Source: Clostridiales bacterium (GTDB lineage Bacteria > Bacillota > Clostridia > Christensenellales > UMGS416). From it: 21,704 bases of DNA. Of the stretch, positions 1 through 7,360 are shown in pieces; positions within the stretch are counted from its first letter, which is position 1; the number at the start of each line of letters is the position of its first letter. The DNA lies in contig JAAYXU010000073.1 of NCBI GenBank assembly GCA_012515725.1, positions 1-21,704 on the forward strand, given 5' to 3'. The notes under the pieces are model-generated. The model was given only the letters and a program-made list of their open reading frames with translations, was not told the origin of the DNA and ran no database searches. The position numbers and the translations under genes are program-made.

Positions 1-1
1 C

Positions 2-289
2 GTCTCCCTGTGGCTGGCGGTGGGGCTGTGGAATGGCTTCTTCGCACCGCTGCTCTACCTGGCTGAGCGCTCCAAATACACGCTGCAGGTGGTGCTGCGC
101 GATATCGTACTGGCCAACCAGGCGATCGGGTACGGTATGGAGGCCCGCGTAGAGGACGACGTAGAAGTGATTCCCGAGTCCATCAGGAACGCGACGATAC
201 TCTTTTCCACAATACCGATACTGCTCGTATATCCGTTTCTCCAGAGATATTTTATAAAGGGCGTGCTGTTGGGAGCCGTCAAGGAGTAA
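2..289 (+). CDS. Carbohydrate ABC transporter permease (YtcP/LplC type), C-terminal part
   Basis: This is the last 95 codons of an inner-membrane permease whose start lies before the window; the reading frame is open from base 2. The visible end has the usual MalG/YtcP-type finish: a helix containing WNGFFAPLLYL, a cytoplasmic stretch (YTLQVVLRDIV), a final membrane helix (ILFSTIPILLVYPFLQRYF) and the short tail FIKGVLLGAVKE. Proteins ending this way are the second permease of LplABC/YtcP-type importers for oligosaccharides or glycosides. The solute-binding protein follows after 115 bp, which fits one import operon. The EAA loop and the other permease are outside the window, so the substrate cannot be read. 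Confidence 0.88.
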   Translation, partial: VSLWLAVGLWNGFFAPLLYLAERSKYTLQVVLRDIVLANQAIGYGMEARVEDDVEVIPESIRNATILFSTIPILLVYPFLQRYFIKGVLLGAVKE

Positions 290-404
290 AGGCGGGCAGA
301 AGGCGTCCGAGTTTAGAAAAAAATCAGCGGTTATTGACCGATTAACATATTTTTAATTTGCCATGGAAGGTAATTTACTGTACACTATGAAGGAGGATTG
401 CACC

Positions 405-2000
405 ATGAAGACCAAAAGCATACTCACACTGATCCTGTGCGCATTCATGTCACTGGCAATGATCGCAGGATGCACCCAGACCGGCACCCAGTCTACCGCG
501 ACGCCGCCGGCCGCCACACAGAAGGCGACGGACCCACCGGAGCAGACCGAGGCTCCCGAACCGAGCGAGGAATCCCTTCCCGCTGTGCCTTTCGAGGAGA
601 AGTTCGAGTTTGACATCCTGCAGGGCACGCACCCGCACGGCACCGAGCAGAACCGTGTCAGAGAGCTGATCCAGGAAAAGACCAACACAAAGATCAACTG
701 GACGATCGTGGCCGCCACCGGATGGGCCGAAAAGGCAAACGTCACGCTGGTATCGGGCGTACTGCCTGACCTCGTCTATTTCTACAGCGGCACGGCGGTT
801 CCCGGCGAGTGGATCTCGCAGAAGGCCGTCATCGAGCTTTCCGATCTGCTGGACAAAGCGCCCAACATACAGCGCTGGCTCACCGACGACGTGATGCTGT
901 GGATGCGGAATCCCGACGGGAACATCTATCAGCTAAATATGGTCAACGAGTTCTCGTACAACCTTTCCAACCAGATCCGTGTTGACTGGCTGGAGAAGCT
1001 GAATCTCGAAATGCCCAATACGCTCGACGAGTGGCTGAATGTGCTGCGCGCCTTCCGCGATGGCGACCCCGACGGCAACGGCACCGCCGATACGATTCCT
1101 TGGGTGTATAATTTCACGGCGTGGTTCGACGCGTTTGGAATAAATAACGGAGAGTTCGTCGATGTGGACGGACACCTCATACCCCGCTACCTGCATCCTA
1201 ACTACAAGGACGCGGTGGAGCTGCTTGCGAGCATGTACCAGGAGAAGCTGATCGATCCAGAGTTTGTGGTCCGCAACAAGGACGTCATGCAGGCCAAGGA
1301 ACTGTTGCTTGCCAGCAAGGCCGGCGCATGGCAGAATTCCGGCTCCACAGCATCCAGCTACACCTCGATACTGCGTGAGACCAATCCCGACGCGACGTTC
1401 GGATACGCGCCCCTCATCGAAGGCCCCGGCGGACAGAACGTGCAGGGCCGCAACCCGGTAGGCGCCTGCGGCGCGATCACCGTACAGGCTGAGGAGCCTG
1501 AGAAGCTGATGGCATACTGGAACTGGATCTACGGCGACGAAGGCCTCACGATCATGAACTATGGCGAGGAAGGCGTGCACTACGAGCTCAAGGACGGCAA
1601 GCCGGTATTCCTGGCGCCCTACTATGAGAGCTTTGAGATCAACCGCAACGCCGGTATGGCCGAGACATGGGTGCCCTATGTGTGGCTCGAGGACGCATTC
1701 ATGCAGGTAACACTGGGCGGCAACACCCCCGACACGCTTACCGAGCTGGACACGCATACCTATGAGTGCTACTTTAAGCCTGCGGAGTACGCGTACTTTG
1801 CAATCCCGGCCGTGCTGCTCGATACCGAGGAGTACCGTAAACTGGCTACCGACACGCTCAAGCCCCTCAAAGACATGGAGGAGCAGGTAATCGCCGGTAA
1901 CGCTACCTGGGCCGACATGGAGGAGCTTATGGCCGAGGTCAAGGATGATCTGGACGCTATAACCGCGTCGGTGGACGCCAACTACCAGAACGTTAAGTAA
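405..2000 (+). CDS. Extracellular solute-binding lipoprotein of a sugar ABC importer (LplA/YtcQ type)
   Basis: This 531-aa protein has a lipoprotein signal: basic MKTK, a hydrophobic core, and lipobox I-A-G-C with the lipidated Cys at residue 23. A low-complexity T/P/E-rich linker runs to about residue 65. The start at 405 is preferred over an in-frame ATG at 363 because AAGGAGG lies just upstream and only this start puts the signal peptide at the N-terminus. The body resembles family 1 solute-binding proteins of about 500-550 aa. Around residues 219-229 there is an EF-hand-like loop DGDPDGNGTAD, with acidic residues at alternate positions, which suggests bound Ca2+. It should capture a sugar or glycoside outside the membrane and deliver it to the YtcP-type permease. 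The exact ligand is not readable. A terminator follows the stop. Confidence 0.9.
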   Translation: MKTKSILTLILCAFMSLAMIAGCTQTGTQSTATPPAATQKATDPPEQTEAPEPSEESLPAVPFEEKFEFDILQGTHPHGTEQNRVRELIQEKTNTKINWTIVAATGWAEKANVTLVSGVLPDLVYFYSGTAVPGEWISQKAVIELSDLLDKAPNIQRWLTDDVMLWMRNPDGNIYQLNMVNEFSYNLSNQIRVDWLEKLNLEMPNTLDEWLNVLRAFRDGDPDGNGTADTIPWVYNFTAWFDAFGINNGEFVDVDGHLIPRYLHPNYKDAVELLASMYQEKLIDPEFVVRNKDVMQAKELLLASKAGAWQNSGSTASSYTSILRETNPDATFGYAPLIEGPGGQNVQGRNPVGACGAITVQAEEPEKLMAYWNWIYGDEGLTIMNYGEEGVHYELKDGKPVFLAPYYESFEINRNAGMAETWVPYVWLEDAFMQVTLGGNTPDTLTELDTHTYECYFKPAEYAYFAIPAVLLDTEEYRKLATDTLKPLKDMEEQVIAGNATWADMEELMAEVKDDLDAITASVDANYQNVK

Positions 2001-2030
2001 CACAGAAGTACACAAATAAGGACGAAACGC

Positions 2031-2060
2031 GGGGCTGTCCCGTAAAGGACAGCCCCTTTT
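2031..2060 (+). terminator. Rho-independent terminator after the solute-binding protein gene
   Basis: A perfect 10-bp stem GGGGCTGTCC / GGACAGCCCC encloses the 6-nt loop CGTAAA and is followed by TTTT. It lies 30 bp after the lipoprotein stop. The U-tract is short, so some read-through into the regulator at 2096 is possible. I see no separate promoter in the 35 bp between the hairpin and that gene. Confidence 0.85.
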
Positions 2061-2095
2061 CCCGAAAGATGCGCTAGCAGATGGAGTGAAATGAT

Positions 2096-4387
2096 ATGAA
2101 AACGCGAAGATATGCAAAATCGCTGTACCTTCGGCTGTTGTTCACCTATCTGCCAATGATCGTGGTGGCAGTTTTTTTCATTACGCTGCTTCTTGCCTAT
2201 ACGGCCGGAAACTATATGAAAAAAGCCATGGATGAGCTCTACGGGGCGACCATTCACTCCACGGCGGACATTCTGGACAGCAAGCTGAGCGGCGCGATCA
2301 ATACGATGTTCCAGCTTGCGTGCAACAGGAAGATAAACGACCTGAGAACGGTCCCCGAGCCGTATTCGGTCAAGGACCTGTATATGATCTCCGATATCGT
2401 TGACGAGCTCTCGACCGCCGCGGTATGCGACGATATGATCGAAAGGATCTATATCTATAACCCCCGGAAAGACTATATCCTTACCGGAAAAGCCAAGTTC
2501 GGCATACAGTATTTCTTCAGCGACTGCTATCCCGGGCAGGAGCCGCACGAGATCATAGACAGGATCATGGGAACCGGTCAGCGCGGTTTTTTCTCGGTTC
2601 CGCGCGGCGATTCGCTCACGCTGACGCTGGTCATGTCCACTCCGCTCATCGCGATGAATCCCGAGCTATATATCTGCGCGATACTCAACGAGCAACAGCT
2701 CAAAAGCCCCGCTGTGATTACGCTTGAAGACAACGAGAACCTGATTTTCCTAAATGAAAAGAAGGAAATCGTATATAATTATAACCCCGGATTTGGCGGC
2801 GAGGAGCAATGGAGCGACGATATCGACAATATCGTAGAGCGCACCGGAGCCCTCGCGTACCCGATGGAGTCGGCACGGTCGGGTCTTACCTATCTCTACA
2901 TGACGCAGAGCTCCTTTGTGCGCGATCATCTGCTGCGCGTCACTCTGTACGCGCTGCTCATAGGCTCGGCTACCATCGTCGCGGTGGTCATACTGGTGGT
3001 CGTGGCAAGCCGACGAATAAGCATGCCCGTGGCGTCGCTTGTCAGGTTCTTCAGGAGCCGGGAGAAGGAACCCGCTCCTGTGAGCGACCTGGATCTAATC
3101 AGGGACAAGGTGTTCGAGCTCTACCGCAGCCAGGATGAAATGACCCGCCGCATGCAGAGCGTGAACTCCGCCGCGCTTGAGTGGGTGCTGGGCCGCCTTT
3201 TCAGCCGCACCAGCGTCGCCGCAAGGCAAGCCGAGACGATGCGCGAAATGAACCTGTCGTTCGCAAAGCCCAACATGATCGTCTGCATATTCAAGATACT
3301 GCGGTACCCATCGCTGCAGAAGCGGTATACCGAGTCCGCGCTCGCTGAGCTAAAGGAGAAGCTGACGACGCTCATCAAGACGCAGCTGAAGCCCTGCGCC
3401 GATACCTATATCGTGCACAGGCAAAGCCTGCTCATCGTGTCGGTGAACTACAGCGGCAGCCCGCGGTCTTACCGGGAAGCGCTGCAGGAGAAGCTCTACT
3501 GCCTGCAAAACATATTCAGTAACTCGCTCGCTCTCGATGTGCACGCGGTGGTAGGGGATCTGGAGGAGACCGACGGGAACGACACGGCAGCGCAGCTTGA
3601 CGCGCTGTACCGCTCTTTCCTGTCAGCGGAAAGATGCCTGGGGCTGCTGTTCTTCATGAGGGAGCCTGTGATCATACTCGACGCTCCCGAGAAGCTCGTG
3701 TCGCCCGACGGGATATACCGTTTCCCCGAGGAGTCGGAGCAGACGCTCATGAATCATCTGTTTGCGGGACGCAGCCAGGAGGCCGTGTCGGCAATGCGTC
3801 AGCTCGCCGAGTACAACCGCGCCTGCGATTACGCCAACATGCGGCAGCTTTTGAGCGAGCTGCTATCGGTAGCGGTGAAAACGCTCCTCAAATCAAACGC
3901 GAACCTGGAGGATGTGCTCAAGCCCAGAAGCGCACTCATAGCGGAGCTAGAAGCCTGCGACACGCTGTACGATACCCTGGACTATATCGACGGCGTATAC
4001 CGGCAGGTGGGCGAGTATTTCCGCTCGCTGAGCATGAAGTGGCCCATGACCAAGGCGGACATGATGAGCTATATCGAGGCCAACTACGTCTATAACATAG
4101 GCATCGGGGACGCCGCGGAGCATTTCGGCCTCTCGTCGGGATATTTCAGTCGGGTATTCAAGCAGATGATGAACGAAACGTTCCTCGAATATCTCAACAG
4201 CTTCCGTGTCGGAAAAGCCGAAAACCTGATACTCGAAAACCGTATACCGCTAAAGGATATAGCCGAAAAAGTGGGATTCACTAGCTATAAGTCCTTTACG
4301 CGCGCGTTTAGAAAAGTAACGCTGAGCACGCCTCTGGAGTACAAGCAGAAAATGCTTGGGACCGAGTGCGTGTTCAGCGAAAAATAG
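2096..4387 (+). CDS. Membrane-bound sensor with AraC-type DNA-binding domain
   Basis: This 763-aa one-component regulator has a membrane helix at about residues 15-38, an extracytoplasmic region at about 39-280 that fits a Cache-type sensor, and a second helix at about 281-304. A cytoplasmic linker follows, then a C-terminal AraC double helix-turn-helix at about 655-752 (visible cores: IGDAAEHFGLSSGYFSRVFK and LKDIAEKVGFTSYKSFTRAF). The family is the YesN-like regulators, without a receiver domain, found beside LplABC/YtcP importers. It probably senses an extracellular sugar and switches on neighbouring genes. GGAG sits 9 nt before the ATG, a weaker site than those of its neighbours. It lies 18 bp before the Fe-S protein at 4406, so it may control both the importer and that gene. 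Confidence 0.88.
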   Translation: MKTRRYAKSLYLRLLFTYLPMIVVAVFFITLLLAYTAGNYMKKAMDELYGATIHSTADILDSKLSGAINTMFQLACNRKINDLRTVPEPYSVKDLYMISDIVDELSTAAVCDDMIERIYIYNPRKDYILTGKAKFGIQYFFSDCYPGQEPHEIIDRIMGTGQRGFFSVPRGDSLTLTLVMSTPLIAMNPELYICAILNEQQLKSPAVITLEDNENLIFLNEKKEIVYNYNPGFGGEEQWSDDIDNIVERTGALAYPMESARSGLTYLYMTQSSFVRDHLLRVTLYALLIGSATIVAVVILVVVASRRISMPVASLVRFFRSREKEPAPVSDLDLIRDKVFELYRSQDEMTRRMQSVNSAALEWVLGRLFSRTSVAARQAETMREMNLSFAKPNMIVCIFKILRYPSLQKRYTESALAELKEKLTTLIKTQLKPCADTYIVHRQSLLIVSVNYSGSPRSYREALQEKLYCLQNIFSNSLALDVHAVVGDLEETDGNDTAAQLDALYRSFLSAERCLGLLFFMREPVIILDAPEKLVSPDGIYRFPEESEQTLMNHLFAGRSQEAVSAMRQLAEYNRACDYANMRQLLSELLSVAVKTLLKSNANLEDVLKPRSALIAELEACDTLYDTLDYIDGVYRQVGEYFRSLSMKWPMTKADMMSYIEANYVYNIGIGDAAEHFGLSSGYFSRVFKQMMNETFLEYLNSFRVGKAENLILENRIPLKDIAEKVGFTSYKSFTRAFRKVTLSTPLEYKQKMLGTECVFSEK

Positions 4388-4405
4388 GATATAAGGAGAA
4401 AGAAA

Positions 4406-5419
4406 ATGATGGATTCAGCAGCAATAAAACAAATTGCCAAAAGGTGCGGGGCGGATATCGTGGGCATCGCTTCGATGGATCGCTTCGAGGGCGCTCCGCC
4501 GCAATTCGACCCGCGTTTCATCATGCCCAAGGCGAAGTCCCTGATCGTGTGCGGGTTCCGCATCATGCGCGGTTCGTTCCGGGGCGTGGAGGAGGGAACG
4601 CTCTTTACGAACTACTCGGCCATGGGCTATGGCTTCATCAACCAGCACGTAATGCCGCTCAACGCCCGGTACGTGGCCGCCGCTATCGAGGATGAGGGAT
4701 ACGAGGCGATACCGCTGGCGTACCATTTCGGGTGGAGCGCAGTCGAGTACGCCACCGGAGAGTGGAAGCACGGCAAGCCCCACAGCCGCGCGGTAGCGCC
4801 AGGCAAGCCATATCCGGACGTCATGATACACGTGCGTATCGCAGCCTACCTGGCGGGCCTTGGCGAGATTGTATACAGCAAGGTTTTCCTGACGCCCGAG
4901 TACGGCCCGCGCGTCCGCTTCGGCATGATCATGACCGAAATGCCGCTCGAGCCCGACCCGGTCATGAAGCCCGGAACGCTGTGCAACCGGTGCATGGCCT
5001 GCGTGCGCGAGTGCCCCGGGGGCGCAATCAGCGAAACCGAGACCGTGAAGGTGCGTCTGGCCGGAAACGATGTGGAGTGGGGCAAGCTGGACGTCAACAA
5101 ATGCAGCTACGCCTTCCGCGGCGCGGAAAAGGTCGCCGACGGGGAGCGCGGCACGTTCCTGCCGCCCGAGCTTTCCAGGAGCCTAGCAGGGCGGGAGGAC
5201 GCGTTCAAGCCGTCGAGCCTGAATCCGTTCTACAAGAAGCAGTCCCAGCAGTTTACCCATGGCGAGGCGATCTGCACCGGAAAGGGATGCATGCGCGCGT
5301 GCATGATCAATCTTGAAAAACGCGGCGTGCTTAAAAACCGGTTCAAGGAGCCCTTCCGCACGAGTCCGCTGTGGTCCATCGACTGGTCCGACTACGACCC
5401 GGATCACATGGATAAGTAG
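4406..5419 (+). CDS. Cytoplasmic reductive dehalogenase/QueG-like two-[4Fe-4S] protein, copy 1
   Basis: This 337-aa protein has no Tat or Sec signal. Residues 141-186 read (IHVRIAAYLAGLGE)(IVYSKVFLTPEYGPRVR), then MTEMPLEPD, which is the characteristic core of reductive dehalogenases and epoxyqueuosine reductase. Cluster 1 is C193-x2-C196-x2-C199-x3-C203-P. Cluster 2 is probably C233 (LDVNKC) with C290, C295 and C299; this matches QueG's distal Cys plus CxxCxxxCP, but here the spacing is C-x4-C-x3-C and Met replaces the usual Pro. Known relatives use the clusters to reduce a corrinoid; cobalamin binding here is inferred only. AAGGAG lies 7 nt before the ATG, and the start aligns with the paralogue at 7361. 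Queuosine synthesis is unlikely, given the sugar-gene context and the second copy. The substrate is unknown. Confidence 0.78.
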   Translation: MMDSAAIKQIAKRCGADIVGIASMDRFEGAPPQFDPRFIMPKAKSLIVCGFRIMRGSFRGVEEGTLFTNYSAMGYGFINQHVMPLNARYVAAAIEDEGYEAIPLAYHFGWSAVEYATGEWKHGKPHSRAVAPGKPYPDVMIHVRIAAYLAGLGEIVYSKVFLTPEYGPRVRFGMIMTEMPLEPDPVMKPGTLCNRCMACVRECPGGAISETETVKVRLAGNDVEWGKLDVNKCSYAFRGAEKVADGERGTFLPPELSRSLAGREDAFKPSSLNPFYKKQSQQFTHGEAICTGKGCMRACMINLEKRGVLKNRFKEPFRTSPLWSIDWSDYDPDHMDK

Positions 5420-5442
5420 CGGGGAGGCAGTATTTTTCTGAT

Positions 5443-5477
5443 CGGCCGCGCGGCGCGTTACCCGCGCCGCGCGGCCG
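5443..5477. repeat. Perfect 15-bp G+C-only inverted repeat between two genes
   Basis: The arms (CGGCCGCGCGGCGCG and its exact complement) enclose the 5-nt loop TTACC. It lies 24 bp after the Fe-S protein stop and 56 bp before the isomerase start. Neither strand has a T-run after the stem, so it is not a standard terminator. It may protect the upstream mRNA end or reduce expression of the downstream gene. Confidence 0.75.
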
Positions 5478-5532
5478 TATATACGAGAGAGGACGTATCA
5501 TAAGTATAGTGGCAAGAAAAGAGGGAACGCAA

Positions 5533-6363
5533 ATGAAATGGCCCATCGGCACCATACGATCCATAGCACAGATATTGGAATCGGGCGTCAATGATCTCAT
5601 GGAAATGGGTATGGACACGCTGCAGCTCCGGCTGGGCGACGCTCGCCAGCACGACGAGGAGACGCTCGGGCGGCTTCCCGGCGCGCTGGGCGATTTTCCG
5701 GTCATGACGGCTGCGGTCGGCTGGCCCGGCCCGGCCGTGTGGCGCAGCTTCCGGGAGGGTCCGCAGACGCTGGGCGTCATACCGTCCGCGACCCGCAAGG
5801 AGCGCATGGATTCGCTGCTGCGCGGCGTGGAGATCGCGGGACAGCTTGGCATACCGCTGGCGCAGACGCATTTCGGGTACATCCCCGAGGAGCCCGACGA
5901 CGAGCGGTACGCGGCCGCGGTAGAGTGCCTGTGCATAATCGCGCGGCGCGCCGCGCCGCTGGGCGTTACGTTCTGCCTGGAGACGGGACAGGAGACGCCT
6001 GTCACGCTACGGCGGCTCGTAGAGGACGCGGGGGAGGATAACATAGCCATCAATCTGGATCCGGCCAATCTTCTTATGTACGGCAAGGGCAACCCGACTG
6101 ACGCTGTCGATATATTCGGCAAGCTCATACGCAGCCTGCATATAAAGGACGGCGACTACCCTACCGATATGTACTATCTGGGCAAGGAGTATCCGGTGGG
6201 ACAGGGCAGGGTGGATTTCGGGGCTATTTTCGAGAAGCTTGGTAAACTGGGCTTTAACGGGCCGCTCATTATCGAGCGGGAGATATCCGGGCCGCAGCAG
6301 ATCGTCGATATCCGTAACACCGTCGTCCTGCTGCGCCGGTGGATGGATACGCCCGAGCCGTGA
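5533..6363 (+). CDS. Sugar phosphate isomerase/epimerase-like TIM-barrel protein
   Basis: This 276-aa protein belongs to the xylose isomerase-like TIM-barrel (AP endonuclease 2) superfamily. The usual metal ligands can be placed: Glu150 in FCLETG, Asp176 in NLDPANLL, His203 in SLHIKDGD and Glu248 in LIIERE, plus His113 in QTHFGY. Such enzymes bind a divalent metal and isomerise or epimerise sugars, or act on inositols and keto-sugars. ATG at 5533 is chosen over an in-frame GTG at 5509 because AAGAGGG lies about 8 nt before it and nothing suitable precedes the GTG. It follows Fe-S copy 1 in the same direction and ends 12 bp from the convergent AraC gene. The substrate is unknown; the context suggests a sugar taken up by the nearby importer. 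Confidence 0.8.
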   Translation: MKWPIGTIRSIAQILESGVNDLMEMGMDTLQLRLGDARQHDEETLGRLPGALGDFPVMTAAVGWPGPAVWRSFREGPQTLGVIPSATRKERMDSLLRGVEIAGQLGIPLAQTHFGYIPEEPDDERYAAAVECLCIIARRAAPLGVTFCLETGQETPVTLRRLVEDAGEDNIAINLDPANLLMYGKGNPTDAVDIFGKLIRSLHIKDGDYPTDMYYLGKEYPVGQGRVDFGAIFEKLGKLGFNGPLIIEREISGPQQIVDIRNTVVLLRRWMDTPEP

Positions 6364-6375
6364 CCACCGATCCTA

Positions 6376-7185
6376 TCAGGACGAGCGCATAACGCTGCTG
6401 GGCGTTTTACCGGTGGCCTTCTTAAAGGCGCGGCTGAAGTAATATACATTGCCAAAGCCGGTGCGCTCGGCGACCTCGGATACGTTGTATTCGCCTACCC
6501 TGAGAAGGTCGCAGGCGCGCCGGATACGCAGCCCGTTGCGGTACTCGAGCGGCGACATTCCGCAGTATCTGTGAAACATCCGCCGAAATCCCGTCAGGCT
6601 CATGTCGCACATCGCGGCAAGCTCCCTGACGGTCACGTCCTGGGCCGCGTGCTGCTCCAGATAGAGTATCGCGGGGACGATGCGCTGATATCCCGACAGC
6701 TTGGACTGCTCCATGAACTTCTCGACCGACAGATGGTATATAAGATCATAGAGCAGGGAGTTGCACTGCAGTCCTGACGCCAGTCCGCCGTGGCGGCGCA
6801 CGCGCACCATTTCGGATATTTTGAGCCGGAAAGCCGCCGGGCAAGGGTCAAATAGCGCCCCGGGCGCTTCGGATAGAGCGACTTCTTCGCCTCCCGGATC
6901 GTAGATCGCGAACTCGATCCGGTCGTAGCAGGTCCCGGGGACCTCCACCGAAGCCCTGTAGCACGATCCGGCCGGATAGTAGGCCAGGCACCCGGACCCA
7001 AATATCGTCTCAGGCCCGGGGGGCAGCAGCTTTGCGGTGCCTTCGAGATACAGCACCAGCCCGTTCACCGCCCGGGGACGGTTCCCGCCTCCCTGCAGCA
7101 CGTTATGAGGCCGCGTTGTGCCCGAATCAATGTGCCTGAGTGTAAAATTACCGTCAGTCAAATCTTTCCAATCGCAGATGCGCAT
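6376..7185 (-). CDS. AraC family transcriptional regulator with cupin-like ligand domain
   Basis: This is a 269-aa soluble regulator. The N-terminal half (about 1-150) has the look of an AraC ligand-binding cupin (…NGLVLYLEGTA…, then FGSGCLAYYPAGS). The C-terminal hundred residues hold two helix-turn-helix units, VRELAAMCDMSLTGFRRMF and VSEVAERTGFGNVYYFSRAF, ending in the usual GKTPSSV. The start at 7185 is chosen because GGAGGTGG lies 5 nt upstream; the open frame reaches 7236 but runs into the promoter. It is divergent from Fe-S copy 2 (start 7361) and shares a 175-bp intergenic region with it, so it most likely regulates that gene and itself. It is convergent with the isomerase gene, 12 bp away, with no terminator seen between them. 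Confidence 0.87.
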   Translation of the reverse strand: MRICDWKDLTDGNFTLRHIDSGTTRPHNVLQGGGNRPRAVNGLVLYLEGTAKLLPPGPETIFGSGCLAYYPAGSCYRASVEVPGTCYDRIEFAIYDPGGEEVALSEAPGALFDPCPAAFRLKISEMVRVRRHGGLASGLQCNSLLYDLIYHLSVEKFMEQSKLSGYQRIVPAILYLEQHAAQDVTVRELAAMCDMSLTGFRRMFHRYCGMSPLEYRNGLRIRRACDLLRVGEYNVSEVAERTGFGNVYYFSRAFKKATGKTPSSVMRSS

Positions 7186-7206
7186 ACTATCCACCTCCGC
7201 GTAACT

Positions 7207-7236
7207 ATCATACTGCGCTGAAGTGACGCCTGTCAA
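7207..7236 (-). promoter_or_regulatory. Sigma-A type promoter for the AraC gene
   Basis: On the minus strand, TTGACA (7231-7236) is followed by an 18-bp spacer and TATGAT (7207-7212), 5 of 6 matches to the -10 consensus. The predicted start near 7200 leaves a leader of only about 15 nt before the ATG at 7185, just long enough for the GGAGGTGG site. Confidence 0.6.
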
Positions 7237-7289
7237 TGGGGACGCGGGCGCGACTGACCGATTCGGATAAAAAATGGGTGTTTTGTCTA

Positions 7290-7318
7290 TGGAGCGCGCG
7301 TCTGTCGGATGTTAAAAT
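7290..7318 (+). promoter_or_regulatory. Possible extended -10 promoter for Fe-S protein copy 2
   Basis: TGTTAAAAT at 7310-7318 matches an extended -10 element (TG-n-TAAAAT). At 17 bp spacing the -35 position reads TGGAGC, only 3 of 6 matches. A poor -35 with a good extended -10 would suit a gene needing an AraC-type activator. An AT-rich stretch runs on to the ribosome-binding site AGAGGTGA at 7346-7353. Confidence 0.4.
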
Positions 7319-7360
7319 ATTAAGGGTACTATCTAATAATGTATAAGAGGTGAACGAAGT

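Noticed and set aside
358..386. TTGCCA-17-TACACT as promoter for the solute-binding protein gene
   Set aside because: The elements match well but the transcript would start inside the ribosome-binding site at 390-396, leaving no usable leader. The gene is more likely transcribed from the upstream importer operon.
933..2117. Minus-strand open frame of 394 codons over the solute-binding protein gene
   Set aside because: Antisense shadow of a well-supported lipoprotein gene; no recognisable domain, and it would run across the terminator at 2031-2060.
4406..5419. Straight annotation as epoxyqueuosine reductase (queG)
   Set aside because: Core and cluster motifs agree with the superfamily, but the second-cluster spacing differs, a paralogue is present, and no tRNA modification genes are adjacent. 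The name would overstate what is seen.
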